DNA of 64,000 bases. It comes from Shewanella litorisediminis (GTDB lineage Bacteria; Pseudomonadota; Gammaproteobacteria; Enterobacterales; Shewanellaceae). Position numbers and translations under genes: made by a program. The stretch covers positions 3,883,501 to 3,947,500 of the forward strand of contig NZ_CP069213.1 of the NCBI RefSeq assembly GCF_016834455.1, written 5' to 3'. Under the pieces are notes generated by a model that had not been told where the DNA came from, searched no databases, and saw only the letters and a list, made by a program, of their open reading frames with translations. Shown piece by piece: positions 38,235-47,059 of the stretch (positions are counted from its first letter, which is position 1; each line of letters opens with the position of its first letter).

Positions 38235-40775
38235 GTGAAGTGGCTAAAACGTATTCTCATTGCCCTCTTTAGTTTAGCCTTACTCGGAGTAGGTGCTATT
38301 GTTGCGGCATATTTTTATGTTTTGCCCGACCTGCCCGATGTCACGACCCTTAAAACGGTTCAGCTGCAAACACCGCTGAAGATATACAGCCAGGACGGCA
38401 AGCTTATCTCACAATACGGCGAAAAGCGCCGTATTCCAATGAAACTTGAAGACGTCCCCAAGCCCTTGTTGCAGGCTTTTTTGGCTACCGAAGACGCTCG
38501 CTTTTACGAACATCAGGGGATAGACCCCATAGGCATTATTCGTGCCGCCTTTGTGTTGGCTGCTACCGGCGAGAAGAAACAGGGTGCAAGTACCATTACC
38601 CAACAGGTAGCGCGTAACTTCTTTCTTACCAGAGACAAGACTATTATCCGCAAAGTAAAAGAAATCTTTATTTCTTTTCACATTGAGGAATTGCTCACAA
38701 AAGATGAAATCCTTGAGCTCTATGTAAACCGCATCTATTTAGGTCAGCGTGCTTATGGTGTAGGCGCGGCAGCTCAGGTTTACTACGGCAAAGATTTGAA
38801 AGACCTGTCACTCGCCGAAATGGCCGTGATTGCAGGTCTCCCCAAGGCACCGTCCACATTGAACCCTATCTCCTCCCCCGAGCGAGCGCTCAATCGCCGT
38901 AATATTGTGTTGATGCGGATGCGCGAAGTGGGCTACATCAACGACAGCGAATACCAACTCGCCATATCCCAACCCAACACAGCCTCTTACCACGGTGCTG
39001 AAATAGATCTGTATGTTCCCTACGTCTCTGAAATGGCGCGGGACTACATGATTCAAAAATATGGTGAAGAAGAAGCCTACACCGGTGGGTATAGCGTATA
39101 CACCACGGTAAATTCTGATCTACAGCTCAAGGCCCAGAAAGCACTGCGTAACAACATTTACGCCTATGATGAACGCCATGGCTATCGCGGCGCGGCTGAA
39201 GTGCTCTGGAAAGACGAAGCCCCCGCAACAGATACCCTTGTCAGTGCCCTGAAGAAAGTCGCATCGGTGCAGGAGTTGGAACCGGCAGCTGTTATCAATG
39301 TGCAGGAACAACAGGCAACCGTGCTGCGAAACAACGGCGAAACCGTCACCCTCCCATGGCAAGGTATTCAGTGGGCCCGCAAGTTTATCAGCGACACCCG
39401 CCAGGGTGCGGCGCCAAAAGCGGCCACCGATGTGCTGACAGCAGGCGAGCGCATATGGATACGCCACAACGGAGAAGACTGGCAATTATCCCAGGTGCCG
39501 GAAGTATCCAGCGCCATAGTGTCGCTCGATCCTCACAATGGTGCTATACGCGCCCTGGTGGGCGGTTACAGCTTCAGTCAGAGCCAGTTCAACCGGGTCA
39601 CACAGGCCAAACGTCAGCTGGGTTCCAACATTAAGCCGTTTATCTACGCCGCCACGTTGGAAAAAGGCTATACCCTGGCAACACTTATCAATAATGCCCC
39701 CATCAACAAGCCTGACTTGAGCCAAGGCACAGCCTGGCGCCCCAAAAATTCGCCTGACACCTACACAGGCCCCACCCGCCTGCGGGTAGGCCTGGCGCAA
39801 TCGATTAACGTGATGGCAGTTCGTGCCCTGCGTTACTCAGGTATAGATGCAACAGTTGAGCTGTTAACCCGCTTTGGGTTTGATCCGAACGATTTGCCAC
39901 GCAATGAATCGCTGGCATTGGGCTCTCCTTCTGTTACTCCGTTGCAGGTTGTAAGGGCTTTCTCAGCCTTCGCCAATGGGGGTTATCTGGTTGAACCCTT
40001 CTTCATCGACAGAGTCGAGTCTGCGACCGGTAATCTGGTCGAAAAAACTCAGCCAACGCTGGCTTGCGAAGCACCTGCACAGGACGAAATAGCTGGGGGC
40101 ACTAATGCAGCCGAAGCTTCTGCTCCGCCAGCCATGCTGGATGCATCAGTACAAACGGAAGCTTCACCCCAATGTGGCGATCCTGCTGCCCGCTATGCCA
40201 ATCGGGTGATATCAGAGCAAAATGCTTTCCTTATCACCGAAGCCCTCAAGAGCGTAATTTGGGGTGGCGGCGATTTCAGCAAGGGCACCGGCTGGAACGG
40301 TACCGCGTGGCGTGCTGCTCGCTTGCTGAAACGTCATGATATTGCAGGTAAAACGGGTACAACCAACGAGTCACGCGATACCTGGTTCAGTGGCTTTAAT
40401 CCTGATTTGGTCACCACAGTTTGGGTTGGCTTTGACGACCATGGCCGCGAGCTTGGTCGTACTGCCTGGAACGCCAACGGCGCCAAAGACCAAATTTCAG
40501 GGGCAGAAGCGGGCGCGAAAACCGCAGGCCCAGCCTGGAACGAATTTATGTTTATGGCCCTTGCCGACACACCTGAAAAAGCCATGCCGGTGCCGGCAGG
40601 CATAGTCTCTGCCCGAATCGACTATAACTCGGGTAAGCTAAGCCGCCGTACCGACCACACCAGTGGCTTCGAGTACTTTGCCGCAGGTACAGTACCAACA
40701 GATTATGCCAACTCAGCCACCACCGAAGACGATAACACGGCACCGGAAACCACCGCTGACGATTTGTTCCAATAG
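38235..40775 (+). CDS. mrcA: Penicillin-binding protein 1A (bifunctional peptidoglycan synthase)
   Basis: This 846-residue class A PBP (PonA/MrcA) polymerises lipid II and cross-links peptides. A short cytoplasmic tail and one membrane helix (residues 5-27) precede the GT51 domain (ATEDARFYEHQGIDPIG, GASTITQQVARNF). An OB-like insert follows, then the transpeptidase domain with SNIK (Ser464), SIN, and KTGTT (Lys706). The start is GTG. Its outer-membrane activator LpoA is encoded at 20406. Confidence 0.95.
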   Translation: MKWLKRILIALFSLALLGVGAIVAAYFYVLPDLPDVTTLKTVQLQTPLKIYSQDGKLISQYGEKRRIPMKLEDVPKPLLQAFLATEDARFYEHQGIDPIGIIRAAFVLAATGEKKQGASTITQQVARNFFLTRDKTIIRKVKEIFISFHIEELLTKDEILELYVNRIYLGQRAYGVGAAAQVYYGKDLKDLSLAEMAVIAGLPKAPSTLNPISSPERALNRRNIVLMRMREVGYINDSEYQLAISQPNTASYHGAEIDLYVPYVSEMARDYMIQKYGEEEAYTGGYSVYTTVNSDLQLKAQKALRNNIYAYDERHGYRGAAEVLWKDEAPATDTLVSALKKVASVQELEPAAVINVQEQQATVLRNNGETVTLPWQGIQWARKFISDTRQGAAPKAATDVLTAGERIWIRHNGEDWQLSQVPEVSSAIVSLDPHNGAIRALVGGYSFSQSQFNRVTQAKRQLGSNIKPFIYAATLEKGYTLATLINNAPINKPDLSQGTAWRPKNSPDTYTGPTRLRVGLAQSINVMAVRALRYSGIDATVELLTRFGFDPNDLPRNESLALGSPSVTPLQVVRAFSAFANGGYLVEPFFIDRVESATGNLVEKTQPTLACEAPAQDEIAGGTNAAEASAPPAMLDASVQTEASPQCGDPAARYANRVISEQNAFLITEALKSVIWGGGDFSKGTGWNGTAWRAARLLKRHDIAGKTGTTNESRDTWFSGFNPDLVTTVWVGFDDHGRELGRTAWNANGAKDQISGAEAGAKTAGPAWNEFMFMALADTPEKAMPVPAGIVSARIDYNSGKLSRRTDHTSGFEYFAAGTVPTDYANSATTEDDNTAPETTADDLFQ

Positions 40776-40798
40776 GCGTCAGCGCGATTTAGCGATAT

Positions 40799-40823
40799 AA
40801 AGAAGGGCCTGATGGCCCTTCTT
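40799..40823 (+). terminator. Rho-independent terminator after mrcA
   Basis: AAAGAAGGGCC-tgat-GGCCCTTCTTT is an 11-bp perfect stem, 24 bases after the mrcA stop. Confidence 0.85.
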
Positions 40824-40909
40824 TATTGTCTGTCTTCATTTTCGACTCTCGTCTCTTCACTTTCGGCTCTCTTCACCCTCAACGCCTGCCCTTCCCATGG
40901 TGGTGGCAG

Positions 40910-41176
40910 ATGGGGGTTATGGTGAATAAGGCTCAATATGCACTCCAGAATTCAGTCACCGATGGGGAGCATAGGGCGTTAAGGCTTGCTCAGGATGGCA
41001 AGAGCACCGCCAAGATTGCAGTCTGCCTGTTTAATGCCAAAGGCACTGCGCAAAGAGGCTTATCGGAAGCAATCTATAAGCTAGGCGCGGCCAATCGGGT
41101 CGATGCGGCCCGTATTGCCACCCATCGGCTTGGCTCTAAGTTGCTCCGAAAAGATTCTCTGTTAGTATATGTATAA
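40910..41176 (+). CDS. Small LuxR-type HTH protein
   Basis: This protein of about 88 residues is little more than a GerE/LuxR-type HTH: DGEHRALRLAQDGKSTAKIA, then AQRGLSEAIYKLGAANRVDAARIAT, which fits the ...VK.HL..I..KLG..NR.EAV.. pattern. There is no sensor or receiver domain. ATG 40910 and ATG 40919 are both possible starts; the frame is open further upstream to 40826, but that part lies just after the mrcA terminator and reads poorly. Probably a DNA-binding solo regulator; the target is unknown. Confidence 0.6.
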   Translation: MGVMVNKAQYALQNSVTDGEHRALRLAQDGKSTAKIAVCLFNAKGTAQRGLSEAIYKLGAANRVDAARIATHRLGSKLLRKDSLLVYV

Positions 41177-41202
41177 ATTCACAGTAATCCGGTGCCAAGG
41201 CA

Positions 41203-43278
41203 TTGCAAAGACTGGATCTTGTTCCCGTAACCGAACTCAAGGGCGTGGCCGCCCGGGTCGCAGAAAAACTCAGTAAACTGGGGGTTAATACCGTCCAGGA
41301 TTTACTGTTTCATCTGCCGCTGCGTTACGAAGACAGAACCCGCCTTTATGCCATCAATGAACTCATCCCCGGTACCACGGCCACTATCGAAGCCGAAGTG
41401 ATTTCAAGCCAAATCGTCAATGGCCGAAAGCGTATGCTTACCTGCAACGTGCGCGATGCCAGCGGCGGTCTGACCTTACGTTTTTTCAATTTCTCCATGG
41501 CGCAGAAGAATGGCCTGCAGCCGGGCATGACTATCCGCGCCTTTGGTGAAATCCGTACCGGCAAGCATCAGCTGGAAATCATCCATCCGGAATACAAACT
41601 CACGGCGCCCGGCGAGTCACCGAGCCTCGCCGATACCCTGACGCCCATCTATCCCACCACCGAGGGCCTGAAGCAAGCCAGCTGGATACGGCTCACCGAG
41701 CAGGCGCTGGAACAGCTTGAGGAAGGCGGGCTGCCGGAGCTGCTGCCTGAGTCATTGCAGCCCAACCGTTTAAGCCTGGCCGATGCGGTGCGCACTTTGC
41801 ACCGGCCACCGGCCGATGCGGAACTGTGGCAGTTGGAGCAAGGCCAGCATCCGGCTCAGCAGCGGCTGGTGCAGGAAGAACTGCTGGCCCACAACTTAAG
41901 CATGCTGAAAATCCGCGAGCGCAGCAATCAGGATGCCGCCGAGCCGCTCGCCGCCACGGGTCAGCTTATTCCCCGCTTTCTTGAGAGCCTGCCATTTGCA
42001 CCAACCAATGCCCAGTCGCGGGTAGTCGCAGAAATTCATGCCGATATGGCCAGGGCCACCCCCATGATGCGTCTGGTGCAGGGTGATGTGGGATCGGGCA
42101 AAACCCTGGTGGCGGCACTGTCGGCGCTGGCGGCCATCGAAAATGGCTGTCAGGTGGCACTGATGGCCCCTACCGAGCTTTTGGCCGAGCAGCACGCCGC
42201 CAACTTTGCCCGCTGGTTCGAGCCGCTGGGGCTTAAAGTCGGCTGGCTTGCAGGCAAGCTTAAGGGCAAGGCCCGCGCCCAAACGCTGGAAGATATCGCC
42301 ACCGGCGCTGCCCAGATGATAGTGGGTACTCACGCTATTTTTCAGGAACAGGTGAGCTTTTCCCGCCTCGCGCTCACCATCATCGACGAGCAGCATCGCT
42401 TTGGTGTACACCAGCGCCTGGGGCTGCGTGAAAAAGGCATTCAGCAGGGCTTTTTTCCCCATCAGCTCATCATGACCGCCACCCCTATCCCCCGCACGCT
42501 GGCGATGACAGCCTATGCGGATTTGGATACCTCGATTATTGACGAGCTGCCACCGGGGCGAACGCCCATCACCACGGTTGCGATTCCCGACACCCGCCGC
42601 ATGGATGTGATTGAGCGGGTGCGTCAGGCCGCCTTGCAGGACAAGCGTCAGGCCTATTGGGTGTGCACCCTGATTGAAGAGTCGGAAGTGCTCGAATGCC
42701 AGGCAGCCGAAGACACCGCCGCAGGTTTGAAAGAAGCCCTGCCGGAGCTTGGCATCGGCCTGGTGCACGGCCGGATGAAGGGCGCCGAAAAGCAAGCCAT
42801 CATGGCCGACTTTAAAGCAGGCAAGCTGGACTTACTGGTGGCCACTACGGTTATCGAGGTGGGTGTGGATGTACCCAACGCCAGCTTGATGATCATCGAA
42901 AACCCCGAACGGCTGGGGCTTGCGCAACTGCATCAGCTGCGGGGGCGGGTTGGCCGGGGCGCGGTGGCCAGCCACTGTGTACTGCTTTACAAGGCGCCGC
43001 TCAGCTTCACCGCCCAGGCACGTCTTGGGGTGCTGCGGGAAAGTAACGACGGCTTTGTGATTGCCCAAAAGGACCTTGAGCTTCGCGGTCCCGGTGAAGT
43101 GCTCGGTACCCGCCAGACAGGTCTTGCCCAGATGAAGGTGGCCGATTTGGTGCGGGATCAGGCGCTTATTCCCCATATTCAGAAGCTGGCGCGCCATCTT
43201 ATGAGCCAGGCCCCCGACAATGTGGATGCCATTATCGAGCGTTGGCTCGGCGGCCGCGAACAATATGTTCAGGCTTAG
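41203..43278 (+). CDS. recG: ATP-dependent DNA helicase RecG
   Basis: This 691-residue branch-migration helicase rewinds stalled forks and processes D-/R-loops. An N-terminal wedge/OB domain (residues ~1-170) is followed by the SF2 motor with Walker A GDVGSGKT, DEQH box (IIDEQHRFG), TATPIPRT, and motif VI QLRGRVGRG. The C-terminal TRG motif region is present. It starts with TTG, with AAGG close upstream. Highly similar in wording to E. coli RecG. Confidence 0.96.
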   Translation: MQRLDLVPVTELKGVAARVAEKLSKLGVNTVQDLLFHLPLRYEDRTRLYAINELIPGTTATIEAEVISSQIVNGRKRMLTCNVRDASGGLTLRFFNFSMAQKNGLQPGMTIRAFGEIRTGKHQLEIIHPEYKLTAPGESPSLADTLTPIYPTTEGLKQASWIRLTEQALEQLEEGGLPELLPESLQPNRLSLADAVRTLHRPPADAELWQLEQGQHPAQQRLVQEELLAHNLSMLKIRERSNQDAAEPLAATGQLIPRFLESLPFAPTNAQSRVVAEIHADMARATPMMRLVQGDVGSGKTLVAALSALAAIENGCQVALMAPTELLAEQHAANFARWFEPLGLKVGWLAGKLKGKARAQTLEDIATGAAQMIVGTHAIFQEQVSFSRLALTIIDEQHRFGVHQRLGLREKGIQQGFFPHQLIMTATPIPRTLAMTAYADLDTSIIDELPPGRTPITTVAIPDTRRMDVIERVRQAALQDKRQAYWVCTLIEESEVLECQAAEDTAAGLKEALPELGIGLVHGRMKGAEKQAIMADFKAGKLDLLVATTVIEVGVDVPNASLMIIENPERLGLAQLHQLRGRVGRGAVASHCVLLYKAPLSFTAQARLGVLRESNDGFVIAQKDLELRGPGEVLGTRQTGLAQMKVADLVRDQALIPHIQKLARHLMSQAPDNVDAIIERWLGGREQYVQA

Positions 43279-43382
43279 CCATTCGCATTAAATATTGTTT
43301 TTGTTCAGCCTTGGGCTATGGACATCGACCGGCGAACTGGGACAATGGATGTTTACCGGGTCAGTAGCAACAAGGAGCCAAG

Positions 43383-44264
43383 ATGCAAGTCAATCCAGAA
43401 GACAGAATCACCCCGCAGGAAGATGTATCCCAGCGCAGCAACCGTCTGTCGGCCCTGCTTATCCTGGCACTGATTGCCATTGCCGCAGGATTGTGGATGT
43501 ATGTCACCCGCTCGCCTGAGCCCGCTCCTGTGGTGGAGGTACCAACAGAAGCCCCCCAGCCCACGCCTCTGCCCGAGCCGGTGGTGACGGACATTGAGCC
43601 CGAACCGGCCCCTGAGGCACAATCCGAGCCACAGGTTGTAACCAACGCTCCCGAAGAAAAAATGTCGGATGTCGTGGTAGATCCCATCCCCGAACTGGCA
43701 GAGAGCGATACCTTTGCCACCCAAAAAGCGGTCGCATTGGCGGGAGACCTACCCGTACAGCCCATCATTGCCCAGCAGGATCTGGTACGCCACTTCGTGG
43801 TTTTTATGGATAATCTGGCCGAAGGGCAACTGGCGCGCAAACAAAGCCCCCTCAAGGGCCCGGAAGCTAAATTCACCGTCAGTGAAATTACCGCCAAAAC
43901 CTATTTAAACCCCGACAGCTACAAGCGCTACGATTTGTACGCCAATTACATTGCCAATTTAAATGAAGAGAAACTGCTGGAAACCTATGCCCAGATGACG
44001 CCTATGTTGGAACAGGCCTTCGATGAACTGGGATACGATAACGTGAGCTTCAAGGAACGCAGCCTCAAGGCCATCGATCAGTTGTTGGCCGCCCCCATCA
44101 TCGAATCCCCCATTGAACTTGTGACCTTCAGCGTCAACTACAAGTTTGCCGATCCTGAACTGGAAGCCCTGCCTCCGGCCCAAAAACTGATGATCCGTAT
44201 GGGCCCGGAAAACAGCCGCAAGGTGAAAGCCGCGCTGAAGAAACTGCGGCCATTATTGCAATAA
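43383..44264 (+). CDS. DUF3014 family protein
   Basis: This 293-residue protein has one N-terminal membrane helix (SALLILALIAIAAGLWMYV, residues ~23-41), a long Pro/Glu-rich linker (about 44-115), and a conserved C-terminal domain with LVRHFVVFMDNLAEG and YKRYDLYANYIANLN, characteristic of DUF3014. It is probably inner-membrane anchored with a periplasmic domain. AAGGAG precedes the start. Function unknown. Confidence 0.82.
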   Translation: MQVNPEDRITPQEDVSQRSNRLSALLILALIAIAAGLWMYVTRSPEPAPVVEVPTEAPQPTPLPEPVVTDIEPEPAPEAQSEPQVVTNAPEEKMSDVVVDPIPELAESDTFATQKAVALAGDLPVQPIIAQQDLVRHFVVFMDNLAEGQLARKQSPLKGPEAKFTVSEITAKTYLNPDSYKRYDLYANYIANLNEEKLLETYAQMTPMLEQAFDELGYDNVSFKERSLKAIDQLLAAPIIESPIELVTFSVNYKFADPELEALPPAQKLMIRMGPENSRKVKAALKKLRPLLQ

Positions 44265-44285
44265 CACTCCATAATTTAACAACTT

Positions 44286-44315
44286 GCCCCCGGATACCAT
44301 GCGGTCTCCGGGGGC
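44286..44315 (+). terminator. Hairpin terminator after the DUF3014 gene
   Basis: GCCCCCGGATACC pairs with GGTCTCCGGGGGC (one mismatch) over a short loop; a weak T-tract (TTCTGTTAT) follows. It separates the DUF3014 gene from the pigment cluster. Confidence 0.65.
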
Positions 44316-44349
44316 TTCTGTTATCAGGGTGTTTTGATATAGAATAATC

Positions 44350-44385
44350 AGTCCAAAAATAGACGGACTAAACAATAAGCAGTCC
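44350..44385. promoter_or_regulatory. Three AGTCC half-sites upstream of the aryl polyene cluster
   Basis: AGTCC (44350-44354), its complement GGACT (44365-44369), and AGTCC again (44381-44385) are spaced 10 and 11 bases apart in an AT-rich stretch about 90-125 bases before the first cluster gene. The roughly helical spacing suggests a regulator-binding array. This is inference from pattern only. Confidence 0.35.
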
Positions 44386-44473
44386 GCGAAATCAAGCAAT
44401 AACGATACCTGCCCAATTCGGCTCAAGTGATGGATAACTTACGGCGCCCGACAACAGCGTCAGAGGCAATGCA

Positions 44474-45178
44474 GTGCATTTAACTTTCAGCGTGATGGCG
44501 TGGGGGGGATGGTCCCCGGCTTATCAAGACAGGGATAGCTGGGCCAATTGGCAAAAGACGCTCTCTGAACCGAGCAGCACTGTCACGCCTGCGCTGCCTC
44601 AAGTGCCGGCAATGCAGCGTCGTCGCTTCAGTCGCCTAAGCCGCATGATGCTCGATGTCGCCTTCCAGTGTGAACCCGCCCCCCAATGCCGCAGCGTGTT
44701 TGCCTCACGCCACGGCGAGCTGAATCGCACCATAGATCTGCTCCACAGCGTCATCATCCGAGAGCCTTTATCCCCTATGGGTTTCAGCCAGTCGGTGCAT
44801 AATACCGCCAGTGGCCTGTTTGGCATTCTGAGCGACAATCGCGCCGCGTCCACTTCCATTGCGGCAGGCACAAGGAGCCTGTCTCAGGCCATGGTGGAAG
44901 CCTATGCCCAGCTTTGCGAAGACCCAACCCCGCTGCTGCTGGTGTTTGGCGACGATCCTGTACCGCCGGTCTACAACGACTACACCGAAGAATTCGAACT
45001 GCCGCTGGCTTTAGGTATGGTGCTGGCACCCGAGGCGACCGGAAAACCTCGCCTGACGTTGTCCAAGGACAACAAACTCGACCCCATGAGTTATGGCCTG
45101 CTGCTGGCTAGCCTTGCCAGAGGCAAGAACTGCCAGGGCCATCTGTCTGGTTTCGACTGGAACCTGCACCATGACTGA
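44474..45178 (+). CDS. apeC: Aryl polyene chain length factor (beta-ketoacyl synthase-like)
   Basis: This 234-residue truncated ketosynthase-like subunit is of the kind that pairs with ApeO in aryl polyene synthases. It shows the N-terminal thiolase-half features (RRFSRLSRMMLDVAF, VFASRHGELNRT) and MGFSQSVHNTASGLFGIL, where the catalytic Cys position is replaced by Ala/Thr. It is therefore a chain length factor rather than an active condensing enzyme. GTG start with GAGG eight bases upstream. First gene of the cluster; its stop overlaps the acyltransferase start. Confidence 0.8.
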   Translation: MHLTFSVMAWGGWSPAYQDRDSWANWQKTLSEPSSTVTPALPQVPAMQRRRFSRLSRMMLDVAFQCEPAPQCRSVFASRHGELNRTIDLLHSVIIREPLSPMGFSQSVHNTASGLFGILSDNRAASTSIAAGTRSLSQAMVEAYAQLCEDPTPLLLVFGDDPVPPVYNDYTEEFELPLALGMVLAPEATGKPRLTLSKDNKLDPMSYGLLLASLARGKNCQGHLSGFDWNLHHD

Positions 45179-45998
45179 GCACACCCAAAAGCTTGCGCGC
45201 CGCTCGCCCTGTCAGCGCCGGCTGACGGGACTTGCCTACGTGCCGCGCTGGCTGGGGGGCATGCTTTGCTACATCTGTTTTGGCCTTGGCGGCCTGTTAA
45301 GCTCACTGACCATTTTGCCACTGCTGAAATATTGGCCAGGCACGCCCGAGGTACGCATCAAGCGGGTGCAAAAGGCCGTGCACATGATGTTTCGCGGTTT
45401 TGTGCACATGTTGTCGGCGGCGGGTGTGATAAAACTGGATACCAAACAGGTGGAGCGGCTCGCCAATGCTGAAGCCATGTTGGTGATTGCCAACCACCCT
45501 ACCCTGATTGATGTGGTCGTGTTGATAAGCCTGATGCCCAACGCAGGTTGTATTGTTAAACAGGGCCTTTGGCGCAACCCTTTTACGCGCGGCGTGGTAT
45601 CGGCGGCGGGTTATATCCCCAACCGCGGCGCCGAGTTGCTGCTGGATGATTGCCGCAATGTGCTCAGCCGTGGTACCAATCTGATTATCTTTCCCGAAGG
45701 CACCCGTACCGTGCTTGGCGAGCAGATTAACCCCTTTGCGCGCGGCGCGGCCAATATCGCCCTGCGTACCGGCAGCGATATACTTCCTGTATTGCTGCAC
45801 ACCAAGCCCCCTGGCCTGACCAAACAGGACCCCTGGTGGGAAATTCCCCGGCGCACCATTGGCATGACGGTAGAGGTAGGAACACCCATATCCGCCATGG
45901 ACTACAAGGCCGAGGAAGGAGGAGACGCCAGGATGGCAAGAGTACTGACCAGGGAAATGGAAAACTACTATAAACAAAGACTTGAAATAGAATTATGA
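45171..45998 (+). CDS. 1-acyl-glycerol-3-phosphate acyltransferase-like protein of the APE cluster
   Basis: This 275-residue membrane-associated PlsC-type acyltransferase has a hydrophobic N-terminal segment (LGGMLCYICFGLGGLLSS), NHPTLID (the NHx4D catalytic motif) and IFPEGTR (phosphate binding). In APE clusters a PlsC-like enzyme is thought to help attach the polyene acyl chain to a lipid. It overlaps the chain length factor by eight bases and the next ACP by four, so tight coupling is likely. Confidence 0.82.
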   Translation: MTEHTQKLARRSPCQRRLTGLAYVPRWLGGMLCYICFGLGGLLSSLTILPLLKYWPGTPEVRIKRVQKAVHMMFRGFVHMLSAAGVIKLDTKQVERLANAEAMLVIANHPTLIDVVVLISLMPNAGCIVKQGLWRNPFTRGVVSAAGYIPNRGAELLLDDCRNVLSRGTNLIIFPEGTRTVLGEQINPFARGAANIALRTGSDILPVLLHTKPPGLTKQDPWWEIPRRTIGMTVEVGTPISAMDYKAEEGGDARMARVLTREMENYYKQRLEIEL

Positions 45999-46255
45999 CA
46001 TTACATGAACAAATCAAACAGCTGATCATCGACTGCCTCGATCTGGAAGACGTGACCATTGCTGACATAGAAACCGATGCGCCCCTGTTTGGCGACGGCC
46101 TGGGACTGGACTCCATCGATGCCCTCGAGCTGGGTCTGGCCATCAAAAAGCAGTTCGATGTGAAGATTGAAGCCAACTCCGACGCGACCAAGGCTCACTT
46201 CTACAGCGTGGCAACCCTCGCCAGCTTTATTGAATCTCAGCGTGGCCAGGAGTAA
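45995..46255 (+). CDS. apeE: Acyl carrier protein 1 of the APE cluster
   Basis: This 86-residue acyl carrier protein has the phosphopantetheine attachment motif GLDSID (Ser40). It carries starter or growing polyene chains as thioesters. The start overlaps the acyltransferase stop by four bases; a second ACP follows after four bases. No phosphopantetheinyl transferase gene is seen in the cluster, so a housekeeping one must act. Confidence 0.9.
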   Translation: MTLHEQIKQLIIDCLDLEDVTIADIETDAPLFGDGLGLDSIDALELGLAIKKQFDVKIEANSDATKAHFYSVATLASFIESQRGQE

Positions 46256-46259
46256 AGCA

Positions 46260-46508
46260 ATGGACAATCGCGAGCAAATTCTGGCGAAGCTGACCACCAT
46301 TCTGGTGGACGACTTTGAAATCGACGCCGATGCCATCAGCCTGGAAGCCAATCTGTATCAGGACCTGGATCTGGACAGCATCGACGCTGTGGATCTGGTA
46401 ATTAAGCTGCAGCAGCTCACCGGCAAAAAAATTAAGCCAGACGAATTCAAATCGGTACGTACTGTGGAAGATGTGGTTAACGCCATCGAGGCTCTGGTTC
46501 AGAGCTGA
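46260..46508 (+). CDS. apeF: Acyl carrier protein 2 of the APE cluster
   Basis: This 82-residue acyl carrier protein has DLDSID (Ser40). It is more acidic than the first ACP. AGGAG sits eight bases upstream of the ATG. The last base overlaps the following membrane-protein gene (TGATG). In the Xenorhabdus APE system the two ACPs are not equivalent; division of labour here is likely but not shown. Confidence 0.9.
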   Translation: MDNREQILAKLTTILVDDFEIDADAISLEANLYQDLDLDSIDAVDLVIKLQQLTGKKIKPDEFKSVRTVEDVVNAIEALVQS

Positions 46509-47056
46509 TGCGCGTTATCGAGGTATTGACGGCGGCGCTGCTGCTCTTATACCCGCTCACCGTATGGCTTGGGCTGAACTATCTGCCGCCGGGGGTACTG
46601 GCTGGCCTGCTGTGCCTGCTGCTACTGCTGCGGTTGGTATTAAAACGCCAGCAATTGAAAGCCATGGCACTGCCGCTGCTGGCAGGGGTACTGCTTACCG
46701 CCGGCAGCCTGCTGGCCAAGCGTCAGGACTGGTTACTCTACTACCCGATAGTCATTAACCTGACCATGCTCGGGGTATTCGGCCAGTCACTGGTGCGCGG
46801 CCCCAGCATGGTGGAGCGTCTGGCGCGTCTCGGCGAGCCGGACCTGCCCGACGAAGCCGTACCTTATCTTCGCAGAGTCACGGCGCTTTGGTGCCTGCTC
46901 TTTGTGGTAAACGGCGGCATGGCCTTTTATACCGCCCACTTTACCAGCCTGGAAATCTGGACCCTGTACAACGGCCTGATTGCCTACATTCTGATGGGCA
47001 TACTGGCTGGCGGGGAGTGGTTGTACCGCACCTTCGTTTTGAGAAAAGGTGCCTGA
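46508..47056 (+). CDS. APE cluster membrane protein (COG4648-like)
   Basis: This 182-residue protein has about five hydrophobic helices, and lacks enzymatic motifs. A conserved-looking stretch SLVRGPSMVERLARLGEPDLP links helices, with TALWCLLFVVNGGMAFYTA later. Proteins of this size and topology are found in this position of nearly every APE cluster, next to the AMP ligase; their role is unknown. It starts in the stop codon of the second ACP. Confidence 0.75.
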   Translation: MRVIEVLTAALLLLYPLTVWLGLNYLPPGVLAGLLCLLLLLRLVLKRQQLKAMALPLLAGVLLTAGSLLAKRQDWLLYYPIVINLTMLGVFGQSLVRGPSMVERLARLGEPDLPDEAVPYLRRVTALWCLLFVVNGGMAFYTAHFTSLEIWTLYNGLIAYILMGILAGGEWLYRTFVLRKGA

Positions 47057-47059
47057 CAT

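Noticed and set aside
41896..42795. Minus-strand open frame opposite recG
   Set aside because: RecG is near-identical in motif order to characterised orthologues; the antisense text is low in coding character.
45012..45110. Other starts giving a longer acyltransferase beginning at 45093
   Set aside because: The extension lies in the coding region of the chain length factor and lacks family sequence; ATG 45171 fits overlap coupling.
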